From assembly GCF_964252635.1 (NCBI RefSeq), contig NZ_CAXUNP010000007.1:1-64000 (forward strand): a stretch of 64,000 bases of DNA. The letters run 5' to 3'. Under the pieces are notes generated by a model. That model made no database searches, had not been told where the DNA came from, and saw only the letters and a program-made list of their open reading frames with translations. Position numbers and translations under genes: made by a program. Of this stretch, positions 8,464-16,620 are shown one piece after another; position 1 is the stretch's first letter; every line of letters begins with the position of its first letter. The stretch comes from Jatrophihabitans sp964252635 (GTDB lineage: Bacteria > Actinomycetota > Actinomycetes > Mycobacteriales > Jatrophihabitantaceae).

Positions 8464-9767
8464 TGTTCGGACCGGGGAGATGTCGGACGGTTCGTTCCGG
8501 GGACATCCCGGACACGGTTAGTTGTTGGGTCGGCGTCCGCGGGGTGTTGGTTCGGGCAGGGTGCCCACGATGATGGTGTCGATGAGGGCGGCTCCGTAGT
8601 AGACCTCGAGTCGTCCGCGGTCTCGGAGCAGGCCGACGGTGATGCCGACCCACCGCTGGTCCAGGGTCCATGTGTGGTGGGAGTAGACGATTCTGCCGCT
8701 GTGGTCGACGCGGCGTTTCAGGCAGCCGGCGGGGTAGGGGTCGGCCGGTGCCAGCTCGAATGGCGGGTAGGTCGACGCCGGGTTCTGGGCGATAGACGTC
8801 GGCGGGGAATCGCTGCTCGATCGCCTCGTGCGGGCGGGCGGTGTTGTAGTCGTGGCGGTAGGCCGTGAGCACGGCCTGGGCGGCGGTCAGGCTACGAGGC
8901 GCGCCGTGATCGGCCAGCCAGGCGTTCTGGGTGGCGTGTTGGCGTTCGAGTTTGCCGACGGTCTCGGGGTGCCGCACCCGGGAGTGGATCAGCTCGATCC
9001 CAGCGGCGCGGGCTTGTCGCTCGAAGGCCACGGTGACGCCGTGCAGTCGTCCGGTGAACAGCAGCCCGTTGTCGGACAACAGCTGCCGAGGCAGCCCGTG
9101 GGCGCGGACCGCGTCCCGCAACGCCGTCCACGCTGCGTCGCCGGTCGGGGCCGGGCAGACGTGCGTGCCGAGCAGGAACCTCGAGTGGTCATCGACGAGG
9201 TCAACGACCCAGAACGCCCGTCCGTTGGCCAGCCGATGCTGGGTCGCGTCGATCTGCCACAGATCGTTGGGATAGTCGCGGGTGAACCGCTGCCAACCCG
9301 CAGCCGGTTGCCGTGAACGCCGCGTCCGATCGATCAATCCCCGACGCACCAGCACCTGGTGCACAGTCGAGACCGCAGGCGTCGGCACCCACCCCTCAGC
9401 GGCCAGCATCGCCTGGATCTTCTTCGCGCCCCACCGCGGTCGGGCCTTACGCCACCGCACGATCTCGTCCTCGACAACCGCATCCAGCTGGGCAGGGCTG
9501 CGCAGCGGACGCCGCGATCGAGGGACCAGACCCTGCGCACCCTCGAGGCGATAACGCTGCCACCATTCACACACCTGCGACTTACCGATCCGATGCCGAC
9601 GCGCGACCTCACGGGCCGACAAGCCCGCCTGCAGATCAGCGATCACCCGAAGCCTGAGCTCCACTACATCCATCACCTTCAGCGGCATGACCCATCAGGC
9701 CACACCAGCGATCAGGTGTCCGGCATGTCTCCAGAACGATCTGTCCGGCATCTCTCCGGTCCGCACA
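8464..9767 (-). mobile_element. IS481-family insertion sequence, complete with 52-bp inverted repeats and 14-bp target duplication
   Basis: 1304 bp. The terminal inverted repeats are 8464-8515 and 9716-9767 (44 of 52 matching), both beginning TGT as in IS481. Each end contains two copies of a GGnGAnATnnCGGAC subrepeat. The flanking direct repeats AGGTCTGCAGCCCG at 8450-8463 and 9768-9781 are a 14-bp target-site duplication, within the range known for the family. It carries one transposase gene on the minus strand, with a frameshift. Excising the element and one repeat restores an uninterrupted palindrome, so insertion came after the palindrome was in place. Confidence 0.9.
8518..9688 (-). pseudogene. 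IS481-family transposase, frameshifted near codon 309
   Basis: DDE transposase with an N-terminal helix-turn-helix (SAREVARRHRIGKSQVCEW) and an rve catalytic core: Asp in WQIDATQH, Asp in LLSDNGLLF and Glu in HPETVGKLERQH are all present. At about 8759-8761 the frame slips: the sequence reads CCGCCATTCGAG where CCGCCATCGAG would keep frame, so one extra T is the simplest cause. The remaining roughly 82 residues (LKRRVDHSGRIVYSHHTW and onward, to RRPNN-stop at 8518) continue perfectly in the shifted frame. Without the shift the enzyme would be about 390 residues. The mutated version loses the C-terminal domain and is probably inactive. Confidence 0.85.
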
Positions 9768-9800
9768 AGGTCTGCAGCCCGGCACAGCGCGAGTTGATCA
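9768..9800. repeat. Palindrome A2, duplicated loop plus right arm
   Basis: Loop copy AGGTCTGCAGCCCG at 9768-9781 (the IS target duplication) and arm GCACAGCGCGAGTTGATCA at 9782-9800. The arm is the inverted partner of 8431-8449, matching 18 of 19 bases. Confidence 0.85.
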
Positions 9801-9848
9801 CGAGAAGAAGGTGTGGACGCTCGGTGCCGAGGTCGGCGAGGTCCGAGG

Positions 9849-10487
9849 TCAGCGGCGGACGCCGACGAGCAGGCCGTCGCTGACCGGCAGCAGGGTCGAG
9901 AGCAGCCGGGTGTCGTCGCGCACCAGCCGCGCCAGCTCACGCAGCACCGACGTCTCCGGGTCGCGCTGCCCGGGGTCGGCCACCCGGTCGTGCCACAGCG
10001 CGTTGTCGAACGCGACGATCCCGCCCGGCCGCAGCAGGCGCATCGCCTGCTCGTAGTAGAACTCGTAGGCCGACTTGTCGGCGTCGACGAAGACGAGGTC
10101 GTACGCGGCGTCGCGCAGCCGGGGCAGCACCTCGGTGGCCGAGCCGTTGATCAGCCGGAAACGCGTCGGGGCGATCTTCGCCTCGGTGAACGCCTCGCGA
10201 GCCGCGCGCTGGTGTTCGCCCTCGACGTCTATGGTGGTGAGCACGCCGTCGGTGGCCATGCCGTCGAGCAGCGCCAGGCCGGAGACGCCGGCGCCGGTGC
10301 CGACCTCGACGACGGCCCGCGCACCGGCCGCCGCGGCCAGTACCCGCAGCGTGGCCGCGCCGGCCGGCCCGATGGGCGTGCAGCCGAACTCCTTGGCGCG
10401 GGCGCGCGCGCCGCGGACGATGTCGTCCTCGTCCGCGTAGGACTCCGCGTAGGACAGGCTGGCTTCGGAGAGCATCGCGTCGGCCAT
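9849..10487 (-). CDS. O-methyltransferase, class I SAM-dependent
   Basis: 212 residues of methyltransferase family 3 (catechol/caffeoyl-CoA O-methyltransferase-like). The SAM site is VVEVGTGAGVSGLALL (about residues 60-75), with the acidic TTIDVEGEHQ strand and VFVDADKSAYEFYYEQA, which carries the metal-binding Asp region, then GGIVAFDNALWHDRV. The substrate is unknown. In mycobacteria the homologous gene (Rv1220c) is divergent from sigE; here the same neighbourhood is kept but a decarboxylase gene lies between. The stop is 49 bases from the restored A2 palindrome. Confidence 0.9.
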   Translation of the reverse strand: MADAMLSEASLSYAESYADEDDIVRGARARAKEFGCTPIGPAGAATLRVLAAAAGARAVVEVGTGAGVSGLALLDGMATDGVLTTIDVEGEHQRAAREAFTEAKIAPTRFRLINGSATEVLPRLRDAAYDLVFVDADKSAYEFYYEQAMRLLRPGGIVAFDNALWHDRVADPGQRDPETSVLRELARLVRDDTRLLSTLLPVSDGLLVGVRR

Positions 10488-10508
10488 GGCCGAGAGCCTA
10501 GCGCCGGG

Positions 10509-11909
10509 TCAGCCGGTTTCGGCCGCGCCGGCGTCGACGTCGTGCATGGAGTCGATCAACTGGGCCAGGTCGTCGGCCGTCGTCGTCGGGTTGACGACGG
10601 CGAAACGGGTGCACACCCGTCCGTCGTGCCGGGTCGGGGTCACGAAGCCGAGCTGCTCGTCGAGGATGCGGCTGCTCCAGCGGGCGTACTGGTCGGCGTC
10701 CCAGCCGACCCGTTCGAAGACCAGCACGGACAGGTCCGGCTCGACGAGTAGCCGGGTGTGGGCGCGGTCGTCGATGATCGCGCGGCCCGCCCGGGCCACG
10801 GCGAGGGTCTGCTCGACGGCGTCGCGGTAGGCGTCCGTGCCGTGGACGGCGAGGGAGAACCAGAACGGCAGGCCGCGGGCGCGCCGGGTGAGCTGGATGG
10901 CGAAGTCGGACGGGTTCCACTCGCCCTCGACGGTGACCGGGTCGAGGTAGCCGGCGGTCTGGGTGTGCGCGGCGCGGGCCTGGACGGGGTCGCGGTAGAG
11001 CAGGGCACACGAGTCGAACGGGGCGAACAGCCACTTGTGCGGGTCCACCAGGAACGAGTCGGCGTGCTCGACGCCGGCGAACAGGTGCCGGACGCTCGGG
11101 GCGGCCAGGCCGGCCCCGCCGTAGGCGCCGTCGACGTGCAGCCACCACTGCTGCGCCCGGGCGACCTCGGCCACGCCGGCGATGTCGTCGACCACGCCGA
11201 GGTTGGTGGTGCCCGCGGTGGCGACCACCGCGAACACACCCGACCGAACGGCGTCGGGCAGGTCGTCGACGACCGCGCGCAGCGCCGGCCCGGTCATCCG
11301 GCCACGGTCGTCGCCGGGGACCTCGATCACGTCGACGTCCATCACGACCTGCAGCGCGTGCTTGACCGACGAGTGCGTCTCGGCCGTCACGCACGCTGCC
11401 CAGCGGTGCGGTGCGGGTCGGCCGCGCTGCGCGCGCCGGTGCCGCGCCGACTCGCGGGCCGCGACCAGCGCCGACAGGTTGCCGATCGTGCCGCCCTGCA
11501 CGAAGACGCCGCCGGACTCCGGCGGCAGGCCGGCCAGCTCGGCGATCCACCGCAGCGCCTGGTTCTCGGCGTAGACGGCACCCGAGCCCTCGAGCCAGGA
11601 CCCGCCGTAGACCGAGGTCGCGCCGACGACCATGTCGAAGCCGGCCGCGGCCTTCGTGGGCGCGCTGGGGATGAAAGACAGGTACCGCGGGTGGTCGACG
11701 GACAGGCAGGCCAGGCTCAGCACCTCCTGCCAGAGCCGCATCGCCTCGTCGGGCCCCAGGCCTTCCGGGACGACGGTGCGTCCGGCTTGCTGCTCGAGCT
11801 CCTCGGGGGTGAGCGGACGGTCGAGCGGGGTGCGGGTGGCGAGTCGTTCGATGCACAGCCGGGCCAGTTCCCGGGTGGTGCGGTCGTCGGCGGGGGTGTA
11901 CGCGTGCAT
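10509..11909 (-). CDS. PLP-dependent group II amino acid decarboxylase-like protein
   Basis: 466 residues of the aromatic-L-amino-acid/glutamate decarboxylase family. The PLP-binding lysine lies in VDPHKWLFAPFD, preceded by WWLHVDGAYGGAGL, whose Asp pairs with the pyridine nitrogen, and VATAGTTNLGVVDD. The N-terminal HPRYLSFIPSAPTKAA segment contributes to the substrate pocket. Substrate cannot be deduced; homologues act on aromatic amino acids, aspartate or diaminobutyrate. ATG 11909 fits the family N terminus. It ends 21 bases before the O-methyltransferase start on the same strand, so the two probably form one transcript divergent from sigE. Confidence 0.88.
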   Translation of the reverse strand: MHAYTPADDRTTRELARLCIERLATRTPLDRPLTPEELEQQAGRTVVPEGLGPDEAMRLWQEVLSLACLSVDHPRYLSFIPSAPTKAAAGFDMVVGATSVYGGSWLEGSGAVYAENQALRWIAELAGLPPESGGVFVQGGTIGNLSALVAARESARHRRAQRGRPAPHRWAACVTAETHSSVKHALQVVMDVDVIEVPGDDRGRMTGPALRAVVDDLPDAVRSGVFAVVATAGTTNLGVVDDIAGVAEVARAQQWWLHVDGAYGGAGLAAPSVRHLFAGVEHADSFLVDPHKWLFAPFDSCALLYRDPVQARAAHTQTAGYLDPVTVEGEWNPSDFAIQLTRRARGLPFWFSLAVHGTDAYRDAVEQTLAVARAGRAIIDDRAHTRLLVEPDLSVLVFERVGWDADQYARWSSRILDEQLGFVTPTRHDGRVCTRFAVVNPTTTADDLAQLIDSMHDVDAGAAETG

Positions 11910-11966
11910 GGCCACCGAGCGTAGAGGCACGCGTCGCGGTAGCGGACGGGGTCCCGAGCCGCCTGT

Positions 11967-11995
11967 GGGAACGCTGGCACGGCCGTCGGCGTTTA
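11967..11995 (+). promoter_or_regulatory. ECF-type promoter (GGAAC-N18-GTT) upstream of sigE
   Basis: GGAAC at 11968-11972 is followed after 18 bases by GTT at 11991-11993, matching the SigE/SigH-type consensus of actinobacteria. It lies about 90 bases upstream of the sigE ATG. A perfect 10-base palindrome CCTGTACAGG lies at 11999-12008, around the expected start site. This suggests sigE autoregulation. Confidence 0.55.
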
Positions 11996-12084
11996 GGTCC
12001 TGTACAGGTTGGTCTGGTTCTCTCGGACGGGATCGGCAGTGGCGTTCAGGCGTCCGCCGTACCGACGAGGCGCGAGGTGAGGCA

Positions 12085-12690
12085 ATGACGGTCGAGTCCG
12101 CCGAGACTCCGGTGTGGGTTCCGCCCACCTGGGACGAGGTGGTCCGTACGCACGCGGATCGGGTCTACCGGCTCGCGTACCGGCTGTCCGGCAACCGCGC
12201 CGACGCCGAGGACCTGACGCAGGAGACCTTCGTCCGGGTGTTCCGCTCGCTGGCCGAGTACCAGCCCGGCACCTTCGAGGGCTGGCTGCACCGCATCACC
12301 ACCAACCTGTTCCTCGACATGGTGCGACGGCGTCAGCGCATCCGCTTCGACGCGCTGCCCGAGGACGCCGGTGACCGGTTGGCCGGTAGCGACCCCGGGC
12401 CCGAGCAGGCCTACGACGAGACCCACCTCGACCCCGAGATCCAGGCCGCCCTCGACGCGCTCCCGCCCGATTTCCGCGTGGCCGTCGTGCTGTGCGACCT
12501 CGAACAGCTGTCGTATGAGGAGATCGCGGCCACTCTCGGCATCAAGGTCGGCACCGTGCGTTCCCGCATCCACCGCGGTCGCGTCCTGCTGCGCCAGGCC
12601 CTGGCCCATCGCGCGCCCGGGCGTCGTCCGCTCGAGCCGGACGTGGGCCCCGCGGACGGCGCGGAGCTCACGGGGGCGCCGGCTCGATGA
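12085..12690 (+). CDS. sigE: ECF RNA polymerase sigma factor SigE
   Basis: 201 residues with sigma region 2 (RVYRLAYRLSGNRADAEDLTQETFVRVFRSLAEY, then FEGWLHRITTNLFLDMVRRRQR) and region 4 (FRVAVVLCDLEQLSYEEIAATLGIKVGTVRSRIHRGR). By gene order it is the counterpart of mycobacterial SigE, which directs the response to envelope stress. The start is ATG 12085, following GAGGTGAGG. It overlaps the anti-sigma gene by 4 bases and is followed by htrA and tatB, as in mycobacteria. A promoter of the type read by SigE lies upstream, so positive autoregulation is likely. Confidence 0.93.
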   Translation: MTVESAETPVWVPPTWDEVVRTHADRVYRLAYRLSGNRADAEDLTQETFVRVFRSLAEYQPGTFEGWLHRITTNLFLDMVRRRQRIRFDALPEDAGDRLAGSDPGPEQAYDETHLDPEIQAALDALPPDFRVAVVLCDLEQLSYEEIAATLGIKVGTVRSRIHRGRVLLRQALAHRAPGRRPLEPDVGPADGAELTGAPAR

Positions 12691-13055
12691 GTTCACAGCA
12701 CCTGTCCGACGAGGCGGTGGCCGCGTTCGCCGATGGCGTCCTGCGAGGTCACGTCCGGGAGCGGGCCGCGCGTCACACCAAGTCGTGCGCCGAGTGCGCG
12801 CACGCGGTGCGGGTCCAGCGCGAAGCGGTCTGGGCGCTGCGCGGGGCACCTGCGCCGGCCCTGCCGACCAGCCTTGCCGACCGGCTGCGCTCGCTGCCCC
12901 TGACCACGCCCATCGCCCCGTCACCGACGGTCGTCGACGACGACGGCACCACCATGCTGTCCACGGTCGGCCCGCTGGGCGGGCCGGTGCTCGGTGCCCC
13001 GATGGCCGCCCTGGTCCCGCCGTCGCGTCCCAAGCGCCCCCACCGCGGCCGCTGA
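12687..13055 (+). CDS. rseA: Anti-sigma factor, zinc-finger (ZAS) type, RseA-like
   Basis: 122 residues. The N-terminal half has the HTKSCAEC (H-x3-C-x2-C) zinc motif of anti-sigma factors at about residues 30-37, preceded by LSDEAVAAFADGVL, the usual anti-sigma N terminus. The C-terminal part is proline-rich with no membrane helix, so it should be cytoplasmic like mycobacterial RseA. It presumably binds and inhibits SigE. The ATGA overlap with sigE implies balanced, coupled translation. Assignment rests on motif plus position. Confidence 0.88.
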   Translation: MSSQHLSDEAVAAFADGVLRGHVRERAARHTKSCAECAHAVRVQREAVWALRGAPAPALPTSLADRLRSLPLTTPIAPSPTVVDDDGTTMLSTVGPLGGPVLGAPMAALVPPSRPKRPHRGR

Positions 13056-13145
13056 CACGCCGCGTCCCCGGCGCTGTAGCGATCCGCGGCCGGTGCGTCG
13101 TGCCCGCGCCGATTGGGGCAGACTCGATGACGGACGCCCTCGGCG

Positions 13146-14867
13146 ATGAAGGAGCTGGACGTGGATGAGGAGCAGGGCCGGCATGCGGCCAGCGAGGCTG
13201 CTCCCGCGAGCGACGGCAACGGCCCCGCCGAGCCGGCCGACCAGGTCGGCGACCGGCCTGTCGACTCCGCCCGCACGGGCGGGCCGTCGCCGCTAGCAGC
13301 AGCGGCGGACGACGTGTTCGCCCGCCCGCCCGGTGAGCAGGGCGGATTCGCCGCCCGCGACGAGCCCGGTTCGTACACGCCGCCACCGATGACCGTGTCG
13401 CCGGAGGAACGCGCCACCTACGGCCGGCCGGCCGGTGCGACGGCCTTCGCGCCGCAACCCGGCGAGCGGTTGATGCCGCGCCCGAATCCACGCCCCGCGG
13501 TGCCCAATGTCATGGCCGACTCGTTCTCGGCCACCCCGGACGCGCAGGACGGCTTCGCGCCCGTTCCGGGGTCGCGTCTGGAGGCGTCCGGCCCGCGCCG
13601 CGAGTCCCCGTGGTGGAAGCCCGACGCCGCGCGTGATCCGTGGCGCGACCCGTCGTCACCGTTCTGGCTGGGCCGTGGCGCCGTGTTCAGCGACGGACGC
13701 CCGGCCCAGATCGACCCGGCCGACGACAGCGAGGCCGAGGACGTCGACGACGAGGAGCTCGACGACGACGAGGCGCCCGACAACGTGCGCCGTGGCCGGT
13801 TCGGCCTGCCGTCGCTCGTCGTGCTGCTCGTCGTGACGCTGCTCGCCGGTCTGATCGGCGGCGGCGTCGGATGGTTCGCCACGCACGAGACGAACGCCGC
13901 CCTGCACCGGCCGGACCTGCACATCGCGCAGGTCGAGACGCCGACGAAGCGGCCGGCCGGCTCGGTCGCCGGCGTCGCAAAGCGGGTCGGGCCCGCGGTC
14001 GTGTCCATCCTCGTCACCACCGGCGACGAGGCGGCCATCGGCAGCGGCGTGGTGATCCAGAGCGACGGCTACGTGCTGACCAACAACCACGTCATCGCCG
14101 CGGCCAAGGGCGACAAAACCGCGACGATCCGGGTCACGTTCAGCAACGAGGCCACGTCCTCGGCGCAGATCGTCGGGGCCGACCCCACCAGCGACCTGGC
14201 CGTGATCAAGGTGTCGAACAGCGACCTGACCGTCGCCAGCCTGGGCGACTCGAGCAAGGTCGCGGTCGGCGACCAGGCGATCGCCATCGGCTCCCCGCTG
14301 GGGCTGCAGGGCACCGTCACCGCCGGCATCGTCTCGGCGCTGAACCGGCCGGTGCACGTCTACGCCGACGACGGCACGTCCGACGCCTATCTCGACGCGA
14401 TCCAGACCGACGCCCCGATCAACCCCGGCAACTCCGGCGGCGCGCTCGTGAACTCCTCCGGCGCGGTCATCGGCATCAACTCCGCCGCGTCCGTCGGCAG
14501 CTCCGACTCCGGCCCGGCGGCGTCCGGCATCGGCTACGCGATCCCGATCAACTACGCACGGCAGATCGCGCTCGACCTCATCCACACCGGGAAGACCTCG
14601 CACGCCACTCTCGGCGCGCAGGCCAAGACCTACCTGACCAGCGCCAAGTCCGGGGCGTACCTCGTGCAGGTCTCCCCGGGCAAGGCCGCCGCCAAGGCCG
14701 GGCTCAAGACCGGCGACGTCGTCGTCGTCGTGGACAAGACGGTGATCCAGTCCGCCGACCAGCTCGTCGTCGTGGTGCAGCAGCGCAAGCCCGGTGATCG
14801 GGTCCCGGTGACGTACTACCCTAAGAACTCGTCGACGAAGAAGACCGTCACCGTCACCCTCAGCTGA
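13146..14867 (+). CDS. htrA: HtrA/DegP-type membrane-anchored serine protease with PDZ domain
   Basis: 573 residues. Residues 1-215 are a Pro/Gly- and acid-rich cytoplasmic region (DDEELDDDEA near 201), then one membrane helix at about 221-245, then an extracytoplasmic trypsin-like domain. The catalytic triad is visible: His315 in TNNHVIAA, Asp350 in PTSDLAVI and Ser430 in NPGNSGGALV. A PDZ domain follows (GAYLVQVSPGKAAAKAGLKTGD). It should degrade misfolded envelope proteins and, by analogy with mycobacteria, help shut off the SigE response. Start at ATG 13146; the spacing from the anti-sigma gene is 90 bases. Confidence 0.93.
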   Translation: MKELDVDEEQGRHAASEAAPASDGNGPAEPADQVGDRPVDSARTGGPSPLAAAADDVFARPPGEQGGFAARDEPGSYTPPPMTVSPEERATYGRPAGATAFAPQPGERLMPRPNPRPAVPNVMADSFSATPDAQDGFAPVPGSRLEASGPRRESPWWKPDAARDPWRDPSSPFWLGRGAVFSDGRPAQIDPADDSEAEDVDDEELDDDEAPDNVRRGRFGLPSLVVLLVVTLLAGLIGGGVGWFATHETNAALHRPDLHIAQVETPTKRPAGSVAGVAKRVGPAVVSILVTTGDEAAIGSGVVIQSDGYVLTNNHVIAAAKGDKTATIRVTFSNEATSSAQIVGADPTSDLAVIKVSNSDLTVASLGDSSKVAVGDQAIAIGSPLGLQGTVTAGIVSALNRPVHVYADDGTSDAYLDAIQTDAPINPGNSGGALVNSSGAVIGINSAASVGSSDSGPAASGIGYAIPINYARQIALDLIHTGKTSHATLGAQAKTYLTSAKSGAYLVQVSPGKAAAKAGLKTGDVVVVVDKTVIQSADQLVVVVQQRKPGDRVPVTYYPKNSSTKKTVTVTLS

Positions 14868-14916
14868 ACCGACGGCCCTCAGCCCTTTCGACGGGCGGAC
14901 GCGGGAAGGTGGACAG

Positions 14917-15423
14917 GTGTTCAACATCGGGCCGTTCGAGTTCGTGGTTCTCGCGATCGTGGCGATCGTCGTCGTCGGCCCGGACCGTCTGCCCAAGCTG
15001 GCCCGCGACGCGGCCGAGATGCTGCGGACGCTGCGCGATCTCGCCACCGGCGCCCGTGAGCAGCTGCGCGAGGAGCTGGGGCCGGAGTTCGCCGACATCG
15101 ACCTGCGCAACCTGAACCCGCGTACCGCCGTGCAGCGTGCGGTGTTCGGCGACGACGTCGACCTCGGCCGGCTCAACCCGCGCAACGCGCTGCGGGACGC
15201 GATCTTCGGCGACGACGACCCGCGTCAGAGCTGGCGCGACGAGCTGCGTGACGTCGACCCGCGGGCGGCCGTGCGCGGTCTCGAGGACGACGAGGCCACG
15301 GTGCGCATGACCAAGTCCGCCGCGGCAGACCCGCCGGTCAAGCCGGTGACCCAGCCGCCCGCGACGCGACCGCGTCCGAGGCCGCGGCCGGGCCCCGAGG
15401 CCGGCTTCGACGACGTCACCTGA
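14917..15423 (+). CDS. tatB: Sec-independent translocase subunit TatB
   Basis: 168 residues. The N-terminal membrane helix, FNIGPFEFVVLAIVAIVVVG, is followed by PDRLPKLARDAAEMLRTLRD, the hinge and amphipathic helix typical of TatB. The C-terminal half is acidic then Pro/Arg-rich. TatB forms the twin-arginine signal receptor with TatC; tatA and tatC are not in this window. GTG 14917 gives the usual MFNIG start. Location after htrA matches mycobacteria. The repeated motif LNPR(T/N)A...FGDD at about residues 67-105 is an internal near-duplication. Confidence 0.93.
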   Translation: MFNIGPFEFVVLAIVAIVVVGPDRLPKLARDAAEMLRTLRDLATGAREQLREELGPEFADIDLRNLNPRTAVQRAVFGDDVDLGRLNPRNALRDAIFGDDDPRQSWRDELRDVDPRAAVRGLEDDEATVRMTKSAAADPPVKPVTQPPATRPRPRPRPGPEAGFDDVT

Positions 15424-15466
15424 GGTCGACGGACCCGGACGACGTCACCGGGTCGGCACCGACCTC
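15423..15466. terminator. Stem-loop between convergent tatB and mrp
   Basis: Outer stem GAGGTCG (15423-15429) pairs with CGACCTC (15460-15466), and inner stem GACCCGG (15432-15438) pairs with CCGGGTC (15448-15454). Its place between two convergent stops suggests a bidirectional terminator. No T-tract follows, which is common in high-GC actinobacteria. Confidence 0.6.
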
Positions 15467-15469
15467 GCG

Positions 15470-16594
15470 TCAGTTGACGGGCGTGAGCCCCAGCGAGCGG
15501 CCGACGATGCTGCGGCTGCGTGCAGCCAGCGCGTCCGCGATCCCGCGCAGCGCCGTGGCCGCCGCGGAATCGGGGTCGGACAGCACGACCGGCGCGCCGC
15601 CGTCGCCACCCTCGCGCACGGCCTGGTCCAGCGGGATCTGGCCCAGCAGCGGGACGCGGGTGCCGGTGGTGGCGGCCAGCGAGTCGGCGACGGCCTGGCC
15701 GCCGCCGCTGCCGAACAGCTCCATCCGCGAGCCGTCGGGCATGTCCAGCCAGCTCATGTTCTCTACCACACCGACGATCTGCTGGTGGGTCTGCAGCGCG
15801 ATGGACCCGGCGCGCTCGGCGACCTCGCGGGCGGCGAGCTGCGGCGTCGTGACCACGAGCAGTTCGGCGGAGGGGACGAGCTGGGCGACGGAGATCGCGA
15901 TGTCGCCGGTGCCGGGCGGGAGGTCCATGAGCAGGACGTCGAGGTCACCCCAGAAGACGTCGGCCAGGAACTGGTTCAGCGCCCGGTGCAGCATGGGGCC
16001 GCGCCAGACGACCGCGGTGTTGCCCGGGGTGAACATGCCGATGGAGATGACCTTCACGTCGTGCGCGATCGGCGGCATGATCATGTTCTCGACCTGGGTG
16101 GGCTTGCCCTCCACGCCCAGCATGCGCGGTACGGAGAAGCCGTAGATGTCGGCGTCGACGACGCCGACCGACAGCCCCTTCTGGGCGAGGGCCACGGCCA
16201 GGTTCACGGTGACGGAGGACTTGCCGACGCCGCCCTTGCCGGAGGCGACCGCGTAGACGCGGGTGCGCGAGCCGGGCTGGGCGAACGGGATCTCGTTCTG
16301 GGGGGCGTCGCCGCGCAGCTGCTGACGCAGTTCGGTGCGCTGGGCGTCGTTCATCACACCCAGCTCGACGGCGACCGAGGTGACACCCTCGACCCGCGAC
16401 ACCGCCTCGGTGACGCCTCGGGTGAGCTCGGCCTTCATGGGGCAGCCGGCGACGGTCAGCAGGACGGTGACGCCCACCCGGCCGTCGTCGCCCACCTCCA
16501 CGCGCTCGACCATCCCGAGTTCGGTGATCGGCTTGCCGATCTCGGGGTCGTTGACGGTGGACAGGGCGGCACGCACGGAACTCTCTTGGGGCAC
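15470..16594 (-). CDS. mrp: Mrp/ApbC family Fe-S cluster carrier ATPase
   Basis: 374 residues. An N-terminal DUF59 (MIP18-like) domain, VNDPEIGKPITELGMVERV, precedes the ParA-like P-loop ATPase with deviant Walker A ASGKGGVGKSSVTVNLA (about residues 121-137) and LLMDLPPGTGDIAIS as Walker B/switch region. Mrp proteins assemble or transfer Fe-S clusters. The two C-terminal cysteines common in Mrp are not evident (LGQIPLDQAVREGGDGG region), as in many actinobacterial members. GTG 16594 is chosen because MPQESSVRAAL matches the domain start. Confidence 0.92.
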   Translation of the reverse strand: MPQESSVRAALSTVNDPEIGKPITELGMVERVEVGDDGRVGVTVLLTVAGCPMKAELTRGVTEAVSRVEGVTSVAVELGVMNDAQRTELRQQLRGDAPQNEIPFAQPGSRTRVYAVASGKGGVGKSSVTVNLAVALAQKGLSVGVVDADIYGFSVPRMLGVEGKPTQVENMIMPPIAHDVKVISIGMFTPGNTAVVWRGPMLHRALNQFLADVFWGDLDVLLMDLPPGTGDIAISVAQLVPSAELLVVTTPQLAAREVAERAGSIALQTHQQIVGVVENMSWLDMPDGSRMELFGSGGGQAVADSLAATTGTRVPLLGQIPLDQAVREGGDGGAPVVLSDPDSAAATALRGIADALAARSRSIVGRSLGLTPVN

Positions 16595-16620
16595 GCTTCG
16601 ATGGTACGTAGAGTGCTCAC

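Noticed and set aside
12046..13491. 481-codon minus-strand frame opposite sigE and the anti-sigma gene
   Set aside because: Sigma regions 2 and 4 and the zinc motif are on the plus strand; the antisense frame has no recognisable domain.
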